DNA of 64,000 nucleotides from Alkalihalobacillus sp047302405 (lineage in GTDB: Bacteria; Bacillota; Bacilli; Bacillales; Bacillaceae_D), in contig NZ_CP154853.1 in the NCBI RefSeq assembly GCF_047302405.1, positions 3,410,001-3,474,000 of the forward strand. The letters are read 5' to 3'. Under the pieces are notes generated by a model, which saw only the letters and a program-made list of their open reading frames with translations, made no database searches and was not told the origin of the DNA. Numbering within the stretch: position 1 is the stretch's first letter; each line of letters starts with the position of its first letter. A program made the position numbers and the translations under genes. This document shows, in pieces, positions 9,795 through 17,116 of this stretch.

Positions 9795-9822
9795 GGCTTC
9801 CAAGTGTAATCACATTGGAAGC
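9795..9822 (-). terminator. Stem-loop between GH5 and GH42 genes
   Basis: On the minus strand GCTTCCAATGTG pairs with CACTTGGAAGC shortly after the GH5 stop. There is no T-run behind it, so it is more likely an mRNA-stabilising or processing hairpin than a full terminator. It could set different amounts of the secreted and cytoplasmic enzymes. Confidence 0.45.
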
Positions 9823-9831
9823 TCCTTTTCC

Positions 9832-12105
9832 CTACATTTCAAACGATTGTCTCCTCTTTAAGTAAACAGTAAGCGCCGCTCCTAATATGAACAATAGTCC
9901 TCCAAGCAGAAGATAATTAAATACATTCGTAGCCGTATTTGGCAGGATGTCTCCGCCCTTTTTGTCTACCGCTCCTCCTCCACTAGACCCTTCTTCTTCA
10001 TTGTTATTAGTTGAGGAAATTTCTTCTTCTTTTTCCTTCTCTTTCTGCCATTCCTCAATGATAGTTTTTAATCTATTTAATTCACTTTCCATTTCTTGAA
10101 TCTGATTTAAGGCTTGTGCAAATTCCAAACTGTTCAGCTCTTCCTCCAGAAATCTTTGAAACTCCTCCAGTTTCCTTTTTATTTCAGAGATTTCAGCTGT
10201 CTCATCTAAACTTTCGATTTGACTGAGAAGAGAACTAATTTGTTCTTGCAATTCCTTTACTTTCTGTTGTAATTCTTTTATTTGCTCCTCTTTTTGATCT
10301 TCTTCAACTGAATCATTTTCTTCCTCTAAATCTGGTACTGGATTTTCCTCCTCAGTTTCTGGTGGTGTCTTTTCATCCTCTGAAACAAATATACCGACAA
10401 TCTCATCACCATTTTTTGTAAGTTGATAACTTAAAGTCTCACCACTCCAAAAATAGAAGGTAAGATTTACGTCCCCATCATTTAATTCATCGAAAAAACG
10501 ACCATAAGGAAAACTGATTTCGTTTTTTTCATAATCTGGTGAAAACGCATAGCCAAATTCTTTAAATGTCGTCCAATCATGTGGTCCAGCTGCACTTCCA
10601 TCTGGATAAATCGCTTCCATTGTTTGTAGGGCATCACCATTAAATTGAGTAGGAATGACATAATCACTTGTGTTACCTTCTGAATTCTCCAAAACAGGAG
10701 TATCATACACAATGACCTTAATATACCAATCAGCCCCTTGATTAAACGTCGCGGTTAACAGAGCATTCTCACCTAATGAGTCAGCTGACGTTAGCTCTTC
10801 TAATAAATTGGCTTTTACGATTAATTGTTGACCATCTAAAACATAATCTTCTCCCTCTATCAATGGTTGCCCTTCCAAAAGTAAAGACACAAATTCATTT
10901 CCATTCAGATTAAGTTCAAGGCTTCTATCCTCTATATCCTCTCCCGAATGTAAATAAAGAAAATTCGCTTCGGCTGTGGCAGAACGCGACTCCCAACTAG
11001 CCCTCATCATGTCATAGAGCTCTTGATCAGCCCATTCAAACGTCGTACGTCCAAAATGTTGACCGTTGTCCCAAAGCATATGGATTATTTCTTTTTCTTG
11101 TGCATAATGAATCATAAATTCAAAAAACTTCAATTTTTCTCCTTGCTGAACGACTCCTGTATGTGTATCGAAGCCTAATAACCCATACTCTCCTAATACA
11201 ACTGGAATACCATTGGCTGTAAATTTATCTGCTACCCGATCAAATGTCTCCATAATATGATTTTTTACTTCATTATCAAAATGAGTATAGCCGGCCACAT
11301 TGACACTAAACGGCCAAAATCCATAAAAGTGAACAGTAGAAATTAAATATGGATCATCTAGTTCGATAATCGTTTCATATAAATGCTCCAATTCCTCTAT
11401 ATGATCAGGACTCGAATCTAAGGTCGGTAAAACCAACGGGCGTCTATCATTATGACCACCCGATTCTCGAACAATGTCATAAAAAGAAGTATTTAGGTCA
11501 TATAAAAAGCCTCTTTTTTCTTCCTCTGTCCCCCAAAACCTTGGTTCGTTAATACTCTCAAACATCAGTTCTAGCGGATAATCTTTAAAATGAGCAGATA
11601 ATTGCTGCCATATCTCTTGAAAACGAGTGAAGGACTCATCATATTCTTCATACATACCAGACTCTAACCAAATCCAAGAGTCATGATGTACATTAATCAT
11701 GACATATAAACCTTCCTCTAAAGACCAGTCAACTGCTTGTGTAATTCTATTAAGAAAATCCTCTTTAATTGTATAATCAGGCCCTTCAGCCATACGCTGA
11801 TCAAACGTTAGAGGAATTCGAATACTTTTAAAGCCTTGAGCGGTAATCTCTTTGATTAATTCCTTTGATACAAATGGATTGCCCCAGGCTGTTTCATCCT
11901 CCCCAACTGCATCAAATGTATTTCCTAAATTCCATCCTGGTTGCATCTCTTCTACATATTGTTGAATATCCACCTCTTGTTTGTCTTCATTGAATGCAAA
12001 ACTTGTTTCCACCAAAAACATACTTATAACAAGTACCGCTGCTAATATGCTCATGCTAGTTTTCCAAAGGAGTCTTCCTCTACCAATATTACCCATTACA
12101 TTCAT
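9832..12105 (-). CDS. Cell-wall-anchored GH5 (subfamily 4 type) endo-beta-glucanase/xyloglucanase with CBM46-like modules
   Basis: A 757-residue surface enzyme. A signal peptide covers about residues 1-38. The GH5 barrel (about 50-375) starts MQPGWNLGNTFDAVG and ETAWGNPFVS, a hallmark of subfamily 4; the acid/base Glu is in FESINEPRFWG and the nucleophile in VVLGEYGLLG. Next come an Ig-like X2 module (about 380-475) and a CBM46-like module (about 485-585), the same order as Bacillus halodurans Cel5B. About 100 residues of heptad coiled coil (IKELQQKVKELQEQISSLL onward) form a stalk, then LPNTA, a membrane helix and KRR, a sortase signal. Subfamily 4 members act on xyloglucan, lichenan or cellulose. 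The coiled-coil stalk before the anchor is unusual for this enzyme type. The start is the ATG after GGAGGATATTTGGAGA; an ATG three codons later is possible. Confidence 0.92.
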   Translation of the reverse strand: MNVMGNIGRGRLLWKTSMSILAAVLVISMFLVETSFAFNEDKQEVDIQQYVEEMQPGWNLGNTFDAVGEDETAWGNPFVSKELIKEITAQGFKSIRIPLTFDQRMAEGPDYTIKEDFLNRITQAVDWSLEEGLYVMINVHHDSWIWLESGMYEEYDESFTRFQEIWQQLSAHFKDYPLELMFESINEPRFWGTEEEKRGFLYDLNTSFYDIVRESGGHNDRRPLVLPTLDSSPDHIEELEHLYETIIELDDPYLISTVHFYGFWPFSVNVAGYTHFDNEVKNHIMETFDRVADKFTANGIPVVLGEYGLLGFDTHTGVVQQGEKLKFFEFMIHYAQEKEIIHMLWDNGQHFGRTTFEWADQELYDMMRASWESRSATAEANFLYLHSGEDIEDRSLELNLNGNEFVSLLLEGQPLIEGEDYVLDGQQLIVKANLLEELTSADSLGENALLTATFNQGADWYIKVIVYDTPVLENSEGNTSDYVIPTQFNGDALQTMEAIYPDGSAAGPHDWTTFKEFGYAFSPDYEKNEISFPYGRFFDELNDGDVNLTFYFWSGETLSYQLTKNGDEIVGIFVSEDEKTPPETEEENPVPDLEEENDSVEEDQKEEQIKELQQKVKELQEQISSLLSQIESLDETAEISEIKRKLEEFQRFLEEELNSLEFAQALNQIQEMESELNRLKTIIEEWQKEKEKEEEISSTNNNEEEGSSGGGAVDKKGGDILPNTATNVFNYLLLGGLLFILGAALTVYLKRRQSFEM

Positions 12106-12218
12106 TCTCCAAATATCCTCCTTTTACTATTAACTATCACACTGACAAAACAAAAAGGGTGATAACAAAATTCTTTCTACCATCCTAACTAGCTAAAACC
12201 TCCTTTTACAGCCTTAAA

Positions 12219-12262
12219 TTAAAACGCTTTCATATTAAAAATAACATAGGCGAAATAACCAA
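12219..12262 (-). promoter_or_regulatory. Promoter and cre site of the glycosidase operon
   Basis: On the minus strand TTGGTT (12262-12257) and TTTAAT (12239-12234) are 17 bases apart. Directly after the -10, ATGAAAGCGTTTTAAT (12234-12219) matches the CcpA cre consensus in its core. Transcription would start inside or beside the cre, so CcpA should repress the GH5-GH42-GH95 operon. The position is about 115 bases before the GH5 start codon. Confidence 0.65.
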
Positions 12263-12366
12263 AAAACCGGATTAATTAGAGGCAAAACTATATAAAAAAT
12301 AGTGATAAACCTCAAACAGGAAAAAATCGATTTTAATCTTTCCCTTTAATCGTTTTTTCTATAATA

Positions 12367-12405
12367 AAAACACCTCCAATTATTGTCCTAACAATTGAGG
12401 TCTCA
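12367..12405 (-). terminator. Hairpin with U-tract, minus strand
   Basis: GACCTCAATTGTT pairs imperfectly with AATAATTGGAGGT and GTTTTTATT follows on the minus strand. It lies behind the stronger terminator of the TVP38 gene and before the glycosidase promoter, giving a second barrier against read-through. Confidence 0.5.
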
Positions 12406-12443
12406 TTCATCCGTATAGTCATTAAATTCATTTCTTCTGTACT

Positions 12444-12475
12444 AAAAAAGAGCCCCTATAATTTAGGAAGCTCTT
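12444..12475 (-). terminator. Intrinsic terminator of the TVP38 gene
   Basis: On the minus strand GAGCTTCCTA pairs with TAGGGGCTC and TTTTTTAG follows. The left arm contains the last codons of the gene. Confidence 0.75.
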
Positions 12476-13115
12476 CTGTTTTCACCGCTGTTTTTTGCCA
12501 AAGACGATAGCAACCATATACGACCGCTAAGAAAATGGCATAGGCTCCAGCTATTAATAAGATTTGACTAGGGTTATGAACAAAGGAATTTCCAACCGTT
12601 GCAAACAAGATCATCGCCGGAACTTTCCCTAAGGATGAAGCAATCGCATAGGATAGAAACCGAACTTGACTTAAGGCCGAGTAGATATTGACGATAATGG
12701 ATGGAATGACTGGGATTAATCGTGTCATAAAAATCGTCATAAAAGCATTTTGTTCAAAAAGTCTCGTCACCTTTGCTAATGAACGATACCGATTCAAAAG
12801 CTGAATTCCCCAATCCTGATATCCATATCGGACAAAAACAAACATTATAATAGAAGCAAGTGAAGAACCAATCCACGTGACCGCACTTCCTAAAACCCCA
12901 CCATAAGCAGCTCCTAATAACGCTCCGATGATCGGATACGGAATAATTGGAAATAGGGCAAACAATGTAGCCAACACCATCGTTAATAAGACAAATTGCG
13001 TTCCACCCTCTTGTAACCAAACAAGCAGCCCTTCTCCATATACAAAAATAGATAAAGCCACTAATAAATATATAAATATAATGATTATTTTACGGTTCAT
13101 AAAAGAATCTCCCAT
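12456..13115 (-). CDS. TVP38/TMEM64 (DedA/VTT-like) membrane protein
   Basis: About 219 residues with five or six membrane segments. The VTT signature is visible: FALFPIIPYPIIGALLGAAY, then GSSLASIIMFVFVRYG and FMTRLIPVIPSIIVNIYSAL (about residues 55-160). Family members occur in bacterial cytoplasmic membranes and are linked to lipid scrambling; the exact role of this copy is unknown. Two ATG codons compete: the one at 13115 follows AAGGGAG by 7 bases and is taken here, while one at 13100 follows GGGAG by 8. It is monocistronic, between a tandem-repeat region upstream and the glycosidase operon. Confidence 0.85.
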   Translation of the reverse strand: MGDSFMNRKIIIIFIYLLVALSIFVYGEGLLVWLQEGGTQFVLLTMVLATLFALFPIIPYPIIGALLGAAYGGVLGSAVTWIGSSLASIIMFVFVRYGYQDWGIQLLNRYRSLAKVTRLFEQNAFMTIFMTRLIPVIPSIIVNIYSALSQVRFLSYAIASSLGKVPAMILFATVGNSFVHNPSQILLIAGAYAIFLAVVYGCYRLWQKTAVKTEELPKL

Positions 13116-13192
13116 CTTCAAACTCCCTTTATTTTCTCACAAAACGAAGGAGAGTAAAGAGAAATGAATAAATGTTCGATTCATTTTCAGAA

Positions 13193-13219
13193 TTCGACAG
13201 GTGACTATCACTTGTCGAA
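13193..13219. other. Strong stem-loop next to the tandem array
   Basis: TTCGACAGGTGA pairs with TCACTTGTCGAA around CTA with one G-T wobble. CTACCTCTTTTTT follows on the plus strand, 7 bases away, which is too far for a classic terminator. It stands 80 bases before the first unit of the 52-bp array. Confidence 0.4.
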
Positions 13220-13292
13220 CTACCTCTTTTTTGAGGGTGGAGAGGGCAGGAGTAGATTTTGGGAGTCATTGAAGCCGAAGCGAGTGAATTAG

Positions 13293-13850
13293 GAGGTGCA
13301 AAGGGAATCAAAGAGCCGCAATGAATCCCAACGCCATCAACTAAAAGTGTCAAAGGGAATCATAGGCCACCAATGAATCCCAAAGCCATCAACTAAAAGT
13401 TTCAAAGGGAATCAATGGCCAGCAATGAGTCCCAACGCCATCATATAAAAGTCGCAAAGGGAATCATAGGGCACCAATGAGTCCCGAAGCCATCACATAA
13501 AAGTCGCAAAGGGAATCATAAGGCACCAATGAATCCCAAAGCCATCATATAAAAGTCGCAAAGGGAATCATAGGGCACCAATGAATCCCGAAGCCATCAT
13601 ATAAAAGTCGCAAAGGGAATCATAAGGCACCAATGAATCCCGAAGCCATCATATAAAAGTCGCAAAGGGAATCATAAGGCACCAATGAATCCCGAAGCCA
13701 TCATATAAAAGTCGCAAAGGGAATCATAAGGCACCAATGAATCCCGAAGCCATCATATAAAAGTCGCAAAGGGAATCATAAGGCACCAATGAATCCCGAA
13801 GCCATCATATAAAAGTCGCAAAGGGAATCATAGGCCCCAGAAGCCAAAAG
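13293..13850. repeat. 52-bp minisatellite, family A, 11 units
   Basis: The core CAAAGGGAATCA begins at 13299, 13351, 13403, 13455, 13507, 13559, 13611, 13663, 13715, 13767 and 13819: every step is exactly 52 bases. The middle units are nearly identical; the first three and the last diverge. Inside each unit GGGAATCAT and ATGAATCCC form a hairpin with one mismatch around AAGGCACCA. Stops occur in every frame, so it is not coding. It lies between the TVP38 gene and a 47-residue protein gene. The same family, in the opposite orientation, is found at about 51520-51845. Confidence 0.95.
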
Positions 13851-13903
13851 CCAGCGAATCAGAGCAGTGAATTTTCGACAAGATCAACTGTCAACTGCCG
13901 AAT

Positions 13904-14047
13904 TTACTTCCTATTTAATTCAGTTTTTAACTTCTCTTTTATTCGCTCTACTTTTTTCACTTTTTTAAAGGTCAGGCATGAAATTAAAGTAACGATGATA
14001 AGCGTCCATTCTTTTTCTTCACGATTTTGTTCCAAGATTTTTTCCAT
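13904..14047 (-). CDS. Small membrane protein, 47 residues
   Basis: The ATG at 14047 lies 7 bases behind GAGGTGA and opens a 47-residue frame ending TAA at 13904. It begins MEKILEQNREEKEWT, has one short hydrophobic stretch (LIIVTLISCLTF, about residues 16-27), and ends in a highly basic, heptad-like tail (KVKKVERIKEKLKTEL). Its start is 20 bases after the stop of the DUF1801-like gene, so the two are probably co-transcribed. I do not recognise a family. A real gene is supported by the ribosome site and tight spacing. Confidence 0.6.
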   Translation of the reverse strand: MEKILEQNREEKEWTLIIVTLISCLTFKKVKKVERIKEKLKTELNRK

Positions 14048-14066
14048 AAGTTACTCACCTCTCAAA

Positions 14067-14420
14067 TTATTTATTCAGCGCTATCGCTTCATGAATAAGG
14101 GAAGTATACAAATCTGGCCTAATATCCTCTATTTTTTTCACCTGAATATGGCGCATATCTTTTCCCGTTCCTTGAAGTACTCCTTCAGTGTCACTAAGTT
14201 TTGAGCCTTGGTAAAAGCCAAGGTTTACGTGGTTTTTGGCAGGTGCTAAGTAACAAACAAGTCCATCTTGAGCATAACTCGGCTTTGACCATTTCACTTC
14301 TTCTACTAGCTCAGGCGATGCCTCCCATATAGTCTTTCTCAAACTCAATGTTATTTCCTGAATATGTTCTGGAAGCTTTTCGATTAATTCCGTTACCTTT
14401 ACATTTTCTCTCGTATTCAT
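14067..14420 (-). CDS. DUF1801 / YdhG-like protein
   Basis: About 117 residues. The family pattern is visible: TELIEKLPEHIQEITLSLRK, SPELVEEVKWSKPSYAQDG, LAPAKNHVNLGFYQGSKL and GTGKDMRHIQVKKIEDI. The family has been called an intracellular iron chaperone by similarity to frataxin-like folds, but the biochemical role is not settled. The ATG at 14420 is chosen since AAGGAGG ends 6 bases before it; an in-frame GTG two codons earlier touches the ribosome site. A small membrane protein gene follows directly. Confidence 0.8.
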   Translation of the reverse strand: MNTRENVKVTELIEKLPEHIQEITLSLRKTIWEASPELVEEVKWSKPSYAQDGLVCYLAPAKNHVNLGFYQGSKLSDTEGVLQGTGKDMRHIQVKKIEDIRPDLYTSLIHEAIALNK

Positions 14421-14720
14421 TGTCACCCTCCTTTATACCTCTTCTTGAATCCCAAAAAAACTTTCACTCTTATTTACTCTATAGCACCTATAGTACCATA
14501 AAAAAACATTTATGCATTAAACTAACACACCTCTCAACAAATCTTAAAGATGCTATCTCAAAAACTCAAATTGAAGAGAGCTCATCACTATTCTTATCCG
14601 ACGGAAGACCCCTCATTCACAATCACTTAGTAAAGATAGCCTTTCATGTTAAAATAATGTGAACAATCAATTTATTACTATTATTTTAAAAATACCTACC
14701 TACTAAAAGGAGCTGTTGAG

Positions 14721-15140
14721 ATGTTTAAAACTGACATTATCGTACGTTTTAATGATTGTGACTCTTTAGGTCATGTGAACAACGCTACATACTTTACCTA
14801 TTTTGAAGAAGGAAGAACAGGACTTTTTCAAATTTTCAACCCTACTTTAGAAATCAGTTCTTGGAATCTGATTTTGGCTTCTACCAAATGTGATTATTTA
14901 CATGAAGTTGTCTATGGCCAACAGCTCACCGTTTATACATGGGTGAGCCGACTTGGAAACTCAAGCTTTGATGTTGAACATGCGATACAGGATGAGGATA
15001 AAAACTGGGTTGCACGTGGTAAAGCAATACTAGCTTGTTACAATTTTGATAATAAGAAAGCAACACCATTAACTAATGAAATCCGTGAAAAGCTTCTCAA
15101 CTATCAGACAGCTCCTAGTGGTGCTCCGGAACTAGCATAG
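14721..15140 (+). CDS. Acyl-CoA thioesterase, 4-hydroxybenzoyl-CoA thioesterase (hotdog) family
   Basis: A 139-residue single hotdog domain. VRFNDCDSLGHVNNATYFTYFEEGRTGLF (its first 15 residues include the Asp and the HVNN motif) is the YbgC/4HBT active-site region near residues 8-36, with Asp13 as likely catalytic residue. AGGAG stands 8 bases before the ATG. It hydrolyses the thioester of acyl-CoA; the acyl group cannot be told from sequence. It stands alone, the only plus-strand gene in this part, ending at a hairpin shared with the convergent acetyltransferase gene. Confidence 0.88.
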   Translation: MFKTDIIVRFNDCDSLGHVNNATYFTYFEEGRTGLFQIFNPTLEISSWNLILASTKCDYLHEVVYGQQLTVYTWVSRLGNSSFDVEHAIQDEDKNWVARGKAILACYNFDNKKATPLTNEIREKLLNYQTAPSGAPELA

Positions 15141-15162
15141 AATGAATGGTATCCCTAAAATT

Positions 15163-15205
15163 AAAATGGCAGGCATAGAGGTTAGCTCTATACTTGCCAT
15201 TATTT
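15163..15205. terminator. Bidirectional hairpin between convergent genes
   Basis: AATGGCAGGCATAGAG pairs with CTCTATACTTGCCATT. It lies between the stops of the thioesterase (plus) and acetyltransferase (minus) genes. The tails are short AT runs (TATTTAAATTT on plus, TTTAATTTT on minus). Confidence 0.6.
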
Positions 15206-15248
15206 AAATTTATAAAACAGAGATTAAACAATCTCAATTCCTATCTCG

Positions 15249-15848
15249 TTACTTGTTAATCTTTCTACCCTTATGGTAATATACCTTATCTCGTTCGCCA
15301 ATTTCCCGTAACACCTTGCAAGGGTTTCCAACGGCTACCACATTGGCTGGTATGTCTTTTGTAACCACACTCCCTGCACCAATAACCGAATTTTCACCAA
15401 TCGTGATGCCTGGAAGTACAACAGAATTTGCTCCTATCCACACATTATCTTTAATGGTAACAGCTAAGTTGAATTGCATTTTCATCTTTCTCAAATCAGA
15501 ATCAATCGGATGACCAGTAGTAGCAATCGTCACATTCGGTCCGAACATCACATCATTCCCTACATAAACAGGTGCATCGTCGACAAGCGTTAAGTTAAAA
15601 TTAGCGTAAACACCATTTCCAAAATGTGTATTCGATCCCCAATTCGCCCTTAAAGGAGGCTCTACATAACAATCAGCCCCACATTCCGCTAATAACGTTT
15701 TTAATAAGCTTTCACGTTTAGCAGATTCAGAAGGTCTCGTTTGATTAAAATCATATAAAAGCTCATTCCACTTCTGTTGTTCACTCATTAATTCATTTTC
15801 TGTCGGGTCGTACAGCTCACCACTCAACATTTTTTCTTTACTATTCAT
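15249..15848 (-). CDS. Sugar O-acetyltransferase, maltose/galactoside (Maa/LacA) type
   Basis: A 199-residue left-handed beta-helix acyltransferase. The N-terminal cap MNSKEKMLSGELYDPTENEL is that of maltose/thiogalactoside acetyltransferases; hexapeptide repeats follow from about residue 70, including the catalytic His in TIATTGHPID (about 113) and the acetyl-CoA-binding VWIGANSVVLPGITIGENS. It moves acetyl from acetyl-CoA to the 6-OH of certain sugars, thought to detoxify non-metabolised sugars. Normal length, no signal peptide. It may serve the sugar-degradation locus upstream but is not in its operon. Confidence 0.92.
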   Translation of the reverse strand: MNSKEKMLSGELYDPTENELMSEQQKWNELLYDFNQTRPSESAKRESLLKTLLAECGADCYVEPPLRANWGSNTHFGNGVYANFNLTLVDDAPVYVGNDVMFGPNVTIATTGHPIDSDLRKMKMQFNLAVTIKDNVWIGANSVVLPGITIGENSVIGAGSVVTKDIPANVVAVGNPCKVLREIGERDKVYYHKGRKINK

Positions 15849-15891
15849 TTCTACTTCTCCTTCACAGCTTTTTTTTATACTTCTTTATTTT

Positions 15892-16158
15892 TCACACTAT
15901 CGAACTCTCTTTATCACTTTTCAGAATTTTTTTATTCGGTAAAAACACAAATTTTGCATCAACAAGAATATGTAAAAGAATAGGTGAACATAAACTTCCC
16001 GTCTGTACAAAAAGAAAGAAAAAAACAGCTCCTAAATAGGCAGTGAGCATCACACCACGAAAAATAATTTCTTCACAAAACCCTACTGTAATAGCAACTA
16101 AAAGAAAAAGGACACGCTCACCAAAAGTCGATGGTAATAAAATGACATTTATTACCTC
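15892..16158 (-). pseudogene. Remnant of a CPBP (Abi) intramembrane protease gene
   Basis: Minus-strand codons read ERVLFLLVAITVGFCEEIIF then RGVMLTAYLGAVFFFLF, then GSLCSPILLHILVDAKFVF and a TGA at 15894-15892. EE-x3-R in CEEIIFRG and the H-x3-D of LLHILVD are two catalytic motifs of CPBP proteases. Normally about 60-80 residues and a further motif separate them; here only some 25 do, so the middle is deleted. There is also a stop codon just upstream and no start with a ribosome site. It is therefore a decayed copy, 43 bases before the acetyltransferase gene. Confidence 0.7.
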
Positions 16159-16254
16159 TTCTTATCTGAAGCATATTCAAAGTACATCTCTATATTACCA
16201 TATTCAACCAAGTTACTACTTACTTATAGCACTTAACAAGTTTCTTCATTAAAA

Positions 16255-16289
16255 GAAAAAGGCATCCCTCCTTCATGAAGAAACGCCTC
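16255..16289 (-). terminator. Terminator of the TetR/NmrA/flavin-reductase operon
   Basis: On the minus strand AGGCGTTTCTTC pairs with GAAGGAGGGATGCCT through several G-T pairs, with TTTTTC after it. It lies about 100 bases behind the flavin-reductase stop. Confidence 0.6.
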
Positions 16290-16385
16290 CCTATTACGAA
16301 ATCACTTATCTTCTTTTTTTAGCAACCGATACATATATTGGTCAACGTATCGAGTAGATTAAAAATCTAAACTCTTGATCTACCA

Positions 16386-17099
16386 TTAGCCCTTATAACC
16401 CCTAAAGGAGTCCTTTTTAATTTTTGATTTCTTTATATTATTTGTTTTTAATAAATCAGAAATTGATTGTACCATCTTCTTTGACCCTGCAATAAAATAT
16501 TGACTATCGTTTCCTTGTTTAGTTGTATATTGCGTTATTTCTTCAAACAATAAATCTCTTTGCTGAAGATACTGGACTTCAATATCTTCACTATTTTCAA
16601 CAATATTATCTAACTCTGATTTATATAAGAAGGCACCTGTACTATCCATATATAAAAGAGTACATTTAATGTCACTTTTGCTCAACTGCAAGTCTTTAAG
16701 CATCGCTCTAAATGGTGTAATTCCAAGTCCACCTGCAATAATAAGATTATTTTTTTCCTGAGCGTTAAAATACATTGGTCCAATGGGGCCACGCATATTC
16801 ATTGTCATCCCCGGTTCAAGCTCATACATAGCTTGTTTAAAATCACTCGGTGTATCCGTAATTTGCATGGAAATTTGTATTTTCCCTTCCCTAGGTGTGG
16901 AAGCGACACTAAAAGGTCTCGTAGCTTTCTTAATTTTTTTATGAGATATTTCAAAAATTCCGTGTTGACCTGCTTTCCAATTTACATCAGGAGCCTTTTC
17001 CAAAATAAATGTATATACATTGTTTTTTTCCGCTACTTTTTCTTTCAACGTAAGCTCTTTTTTCTTAAAAGCCGGCTTGATATCTTCAAAGAAACCCAT
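16386..17099 (-). CDS. FAD-dependent ferredoxin-reductase-like oxidoreductase
   Basis: A 237-residue flavoprotein of the ferredoxin-NADP reductase superfamily. The FAD-binding motif RPFSVAS is near residue 61, and the NAD(P)-binding LIIAGGLGITPFRAML near 119-134. There is no 2Fe-2S domain at the C-terminus, so an outside electron partner is expected. It is cytosolic. GAGGAGATGTTGAA precedes the ATG. It is the third gene of a TetR - NmrA-like - reductase operon, 17 bases after the NmrA-like gene, which points to a joint role in reducing or detoxifying a small molecule sensed by the TetR protein (inference). Confidence 0.85.
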   Translation of the reverse strand: MGFFEDIKPAFKKKELTLKEKVAEKNNVYTFILEKAPDVNWKAGQHGIFEISHKKIKKATRPFSVASTPREGKIQISMQITDTPSDFKQAMYELEPGMTMNMRGPIGPMYFNAQEKNNLIIAGGLGITPFRAMLKDLQLSKSDIKCTLLYMDSTGAFLYKSELDNIVENSEDIEVQYLQQRDLLFEEITQYTTKQGNDSQYFIAGSKKMVQSISDLLKTNNIKKSKIKKDSFRGYKG

Positions 17100-17116
17100 T
17101 TCAACATCTCCTCTTA

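Noticed and set aside
13293..13850. CRISPR array
   Set aside because: The 52-bp units abut one another with no unique spacers, and no cas genes are seen.
14348..14662. 104-codon plus-strand frame before the thioesterase
   Set aside because: Overlaps the start of the DUF1801 gene on the other strand, lacks a ribosome site and resembles no family.
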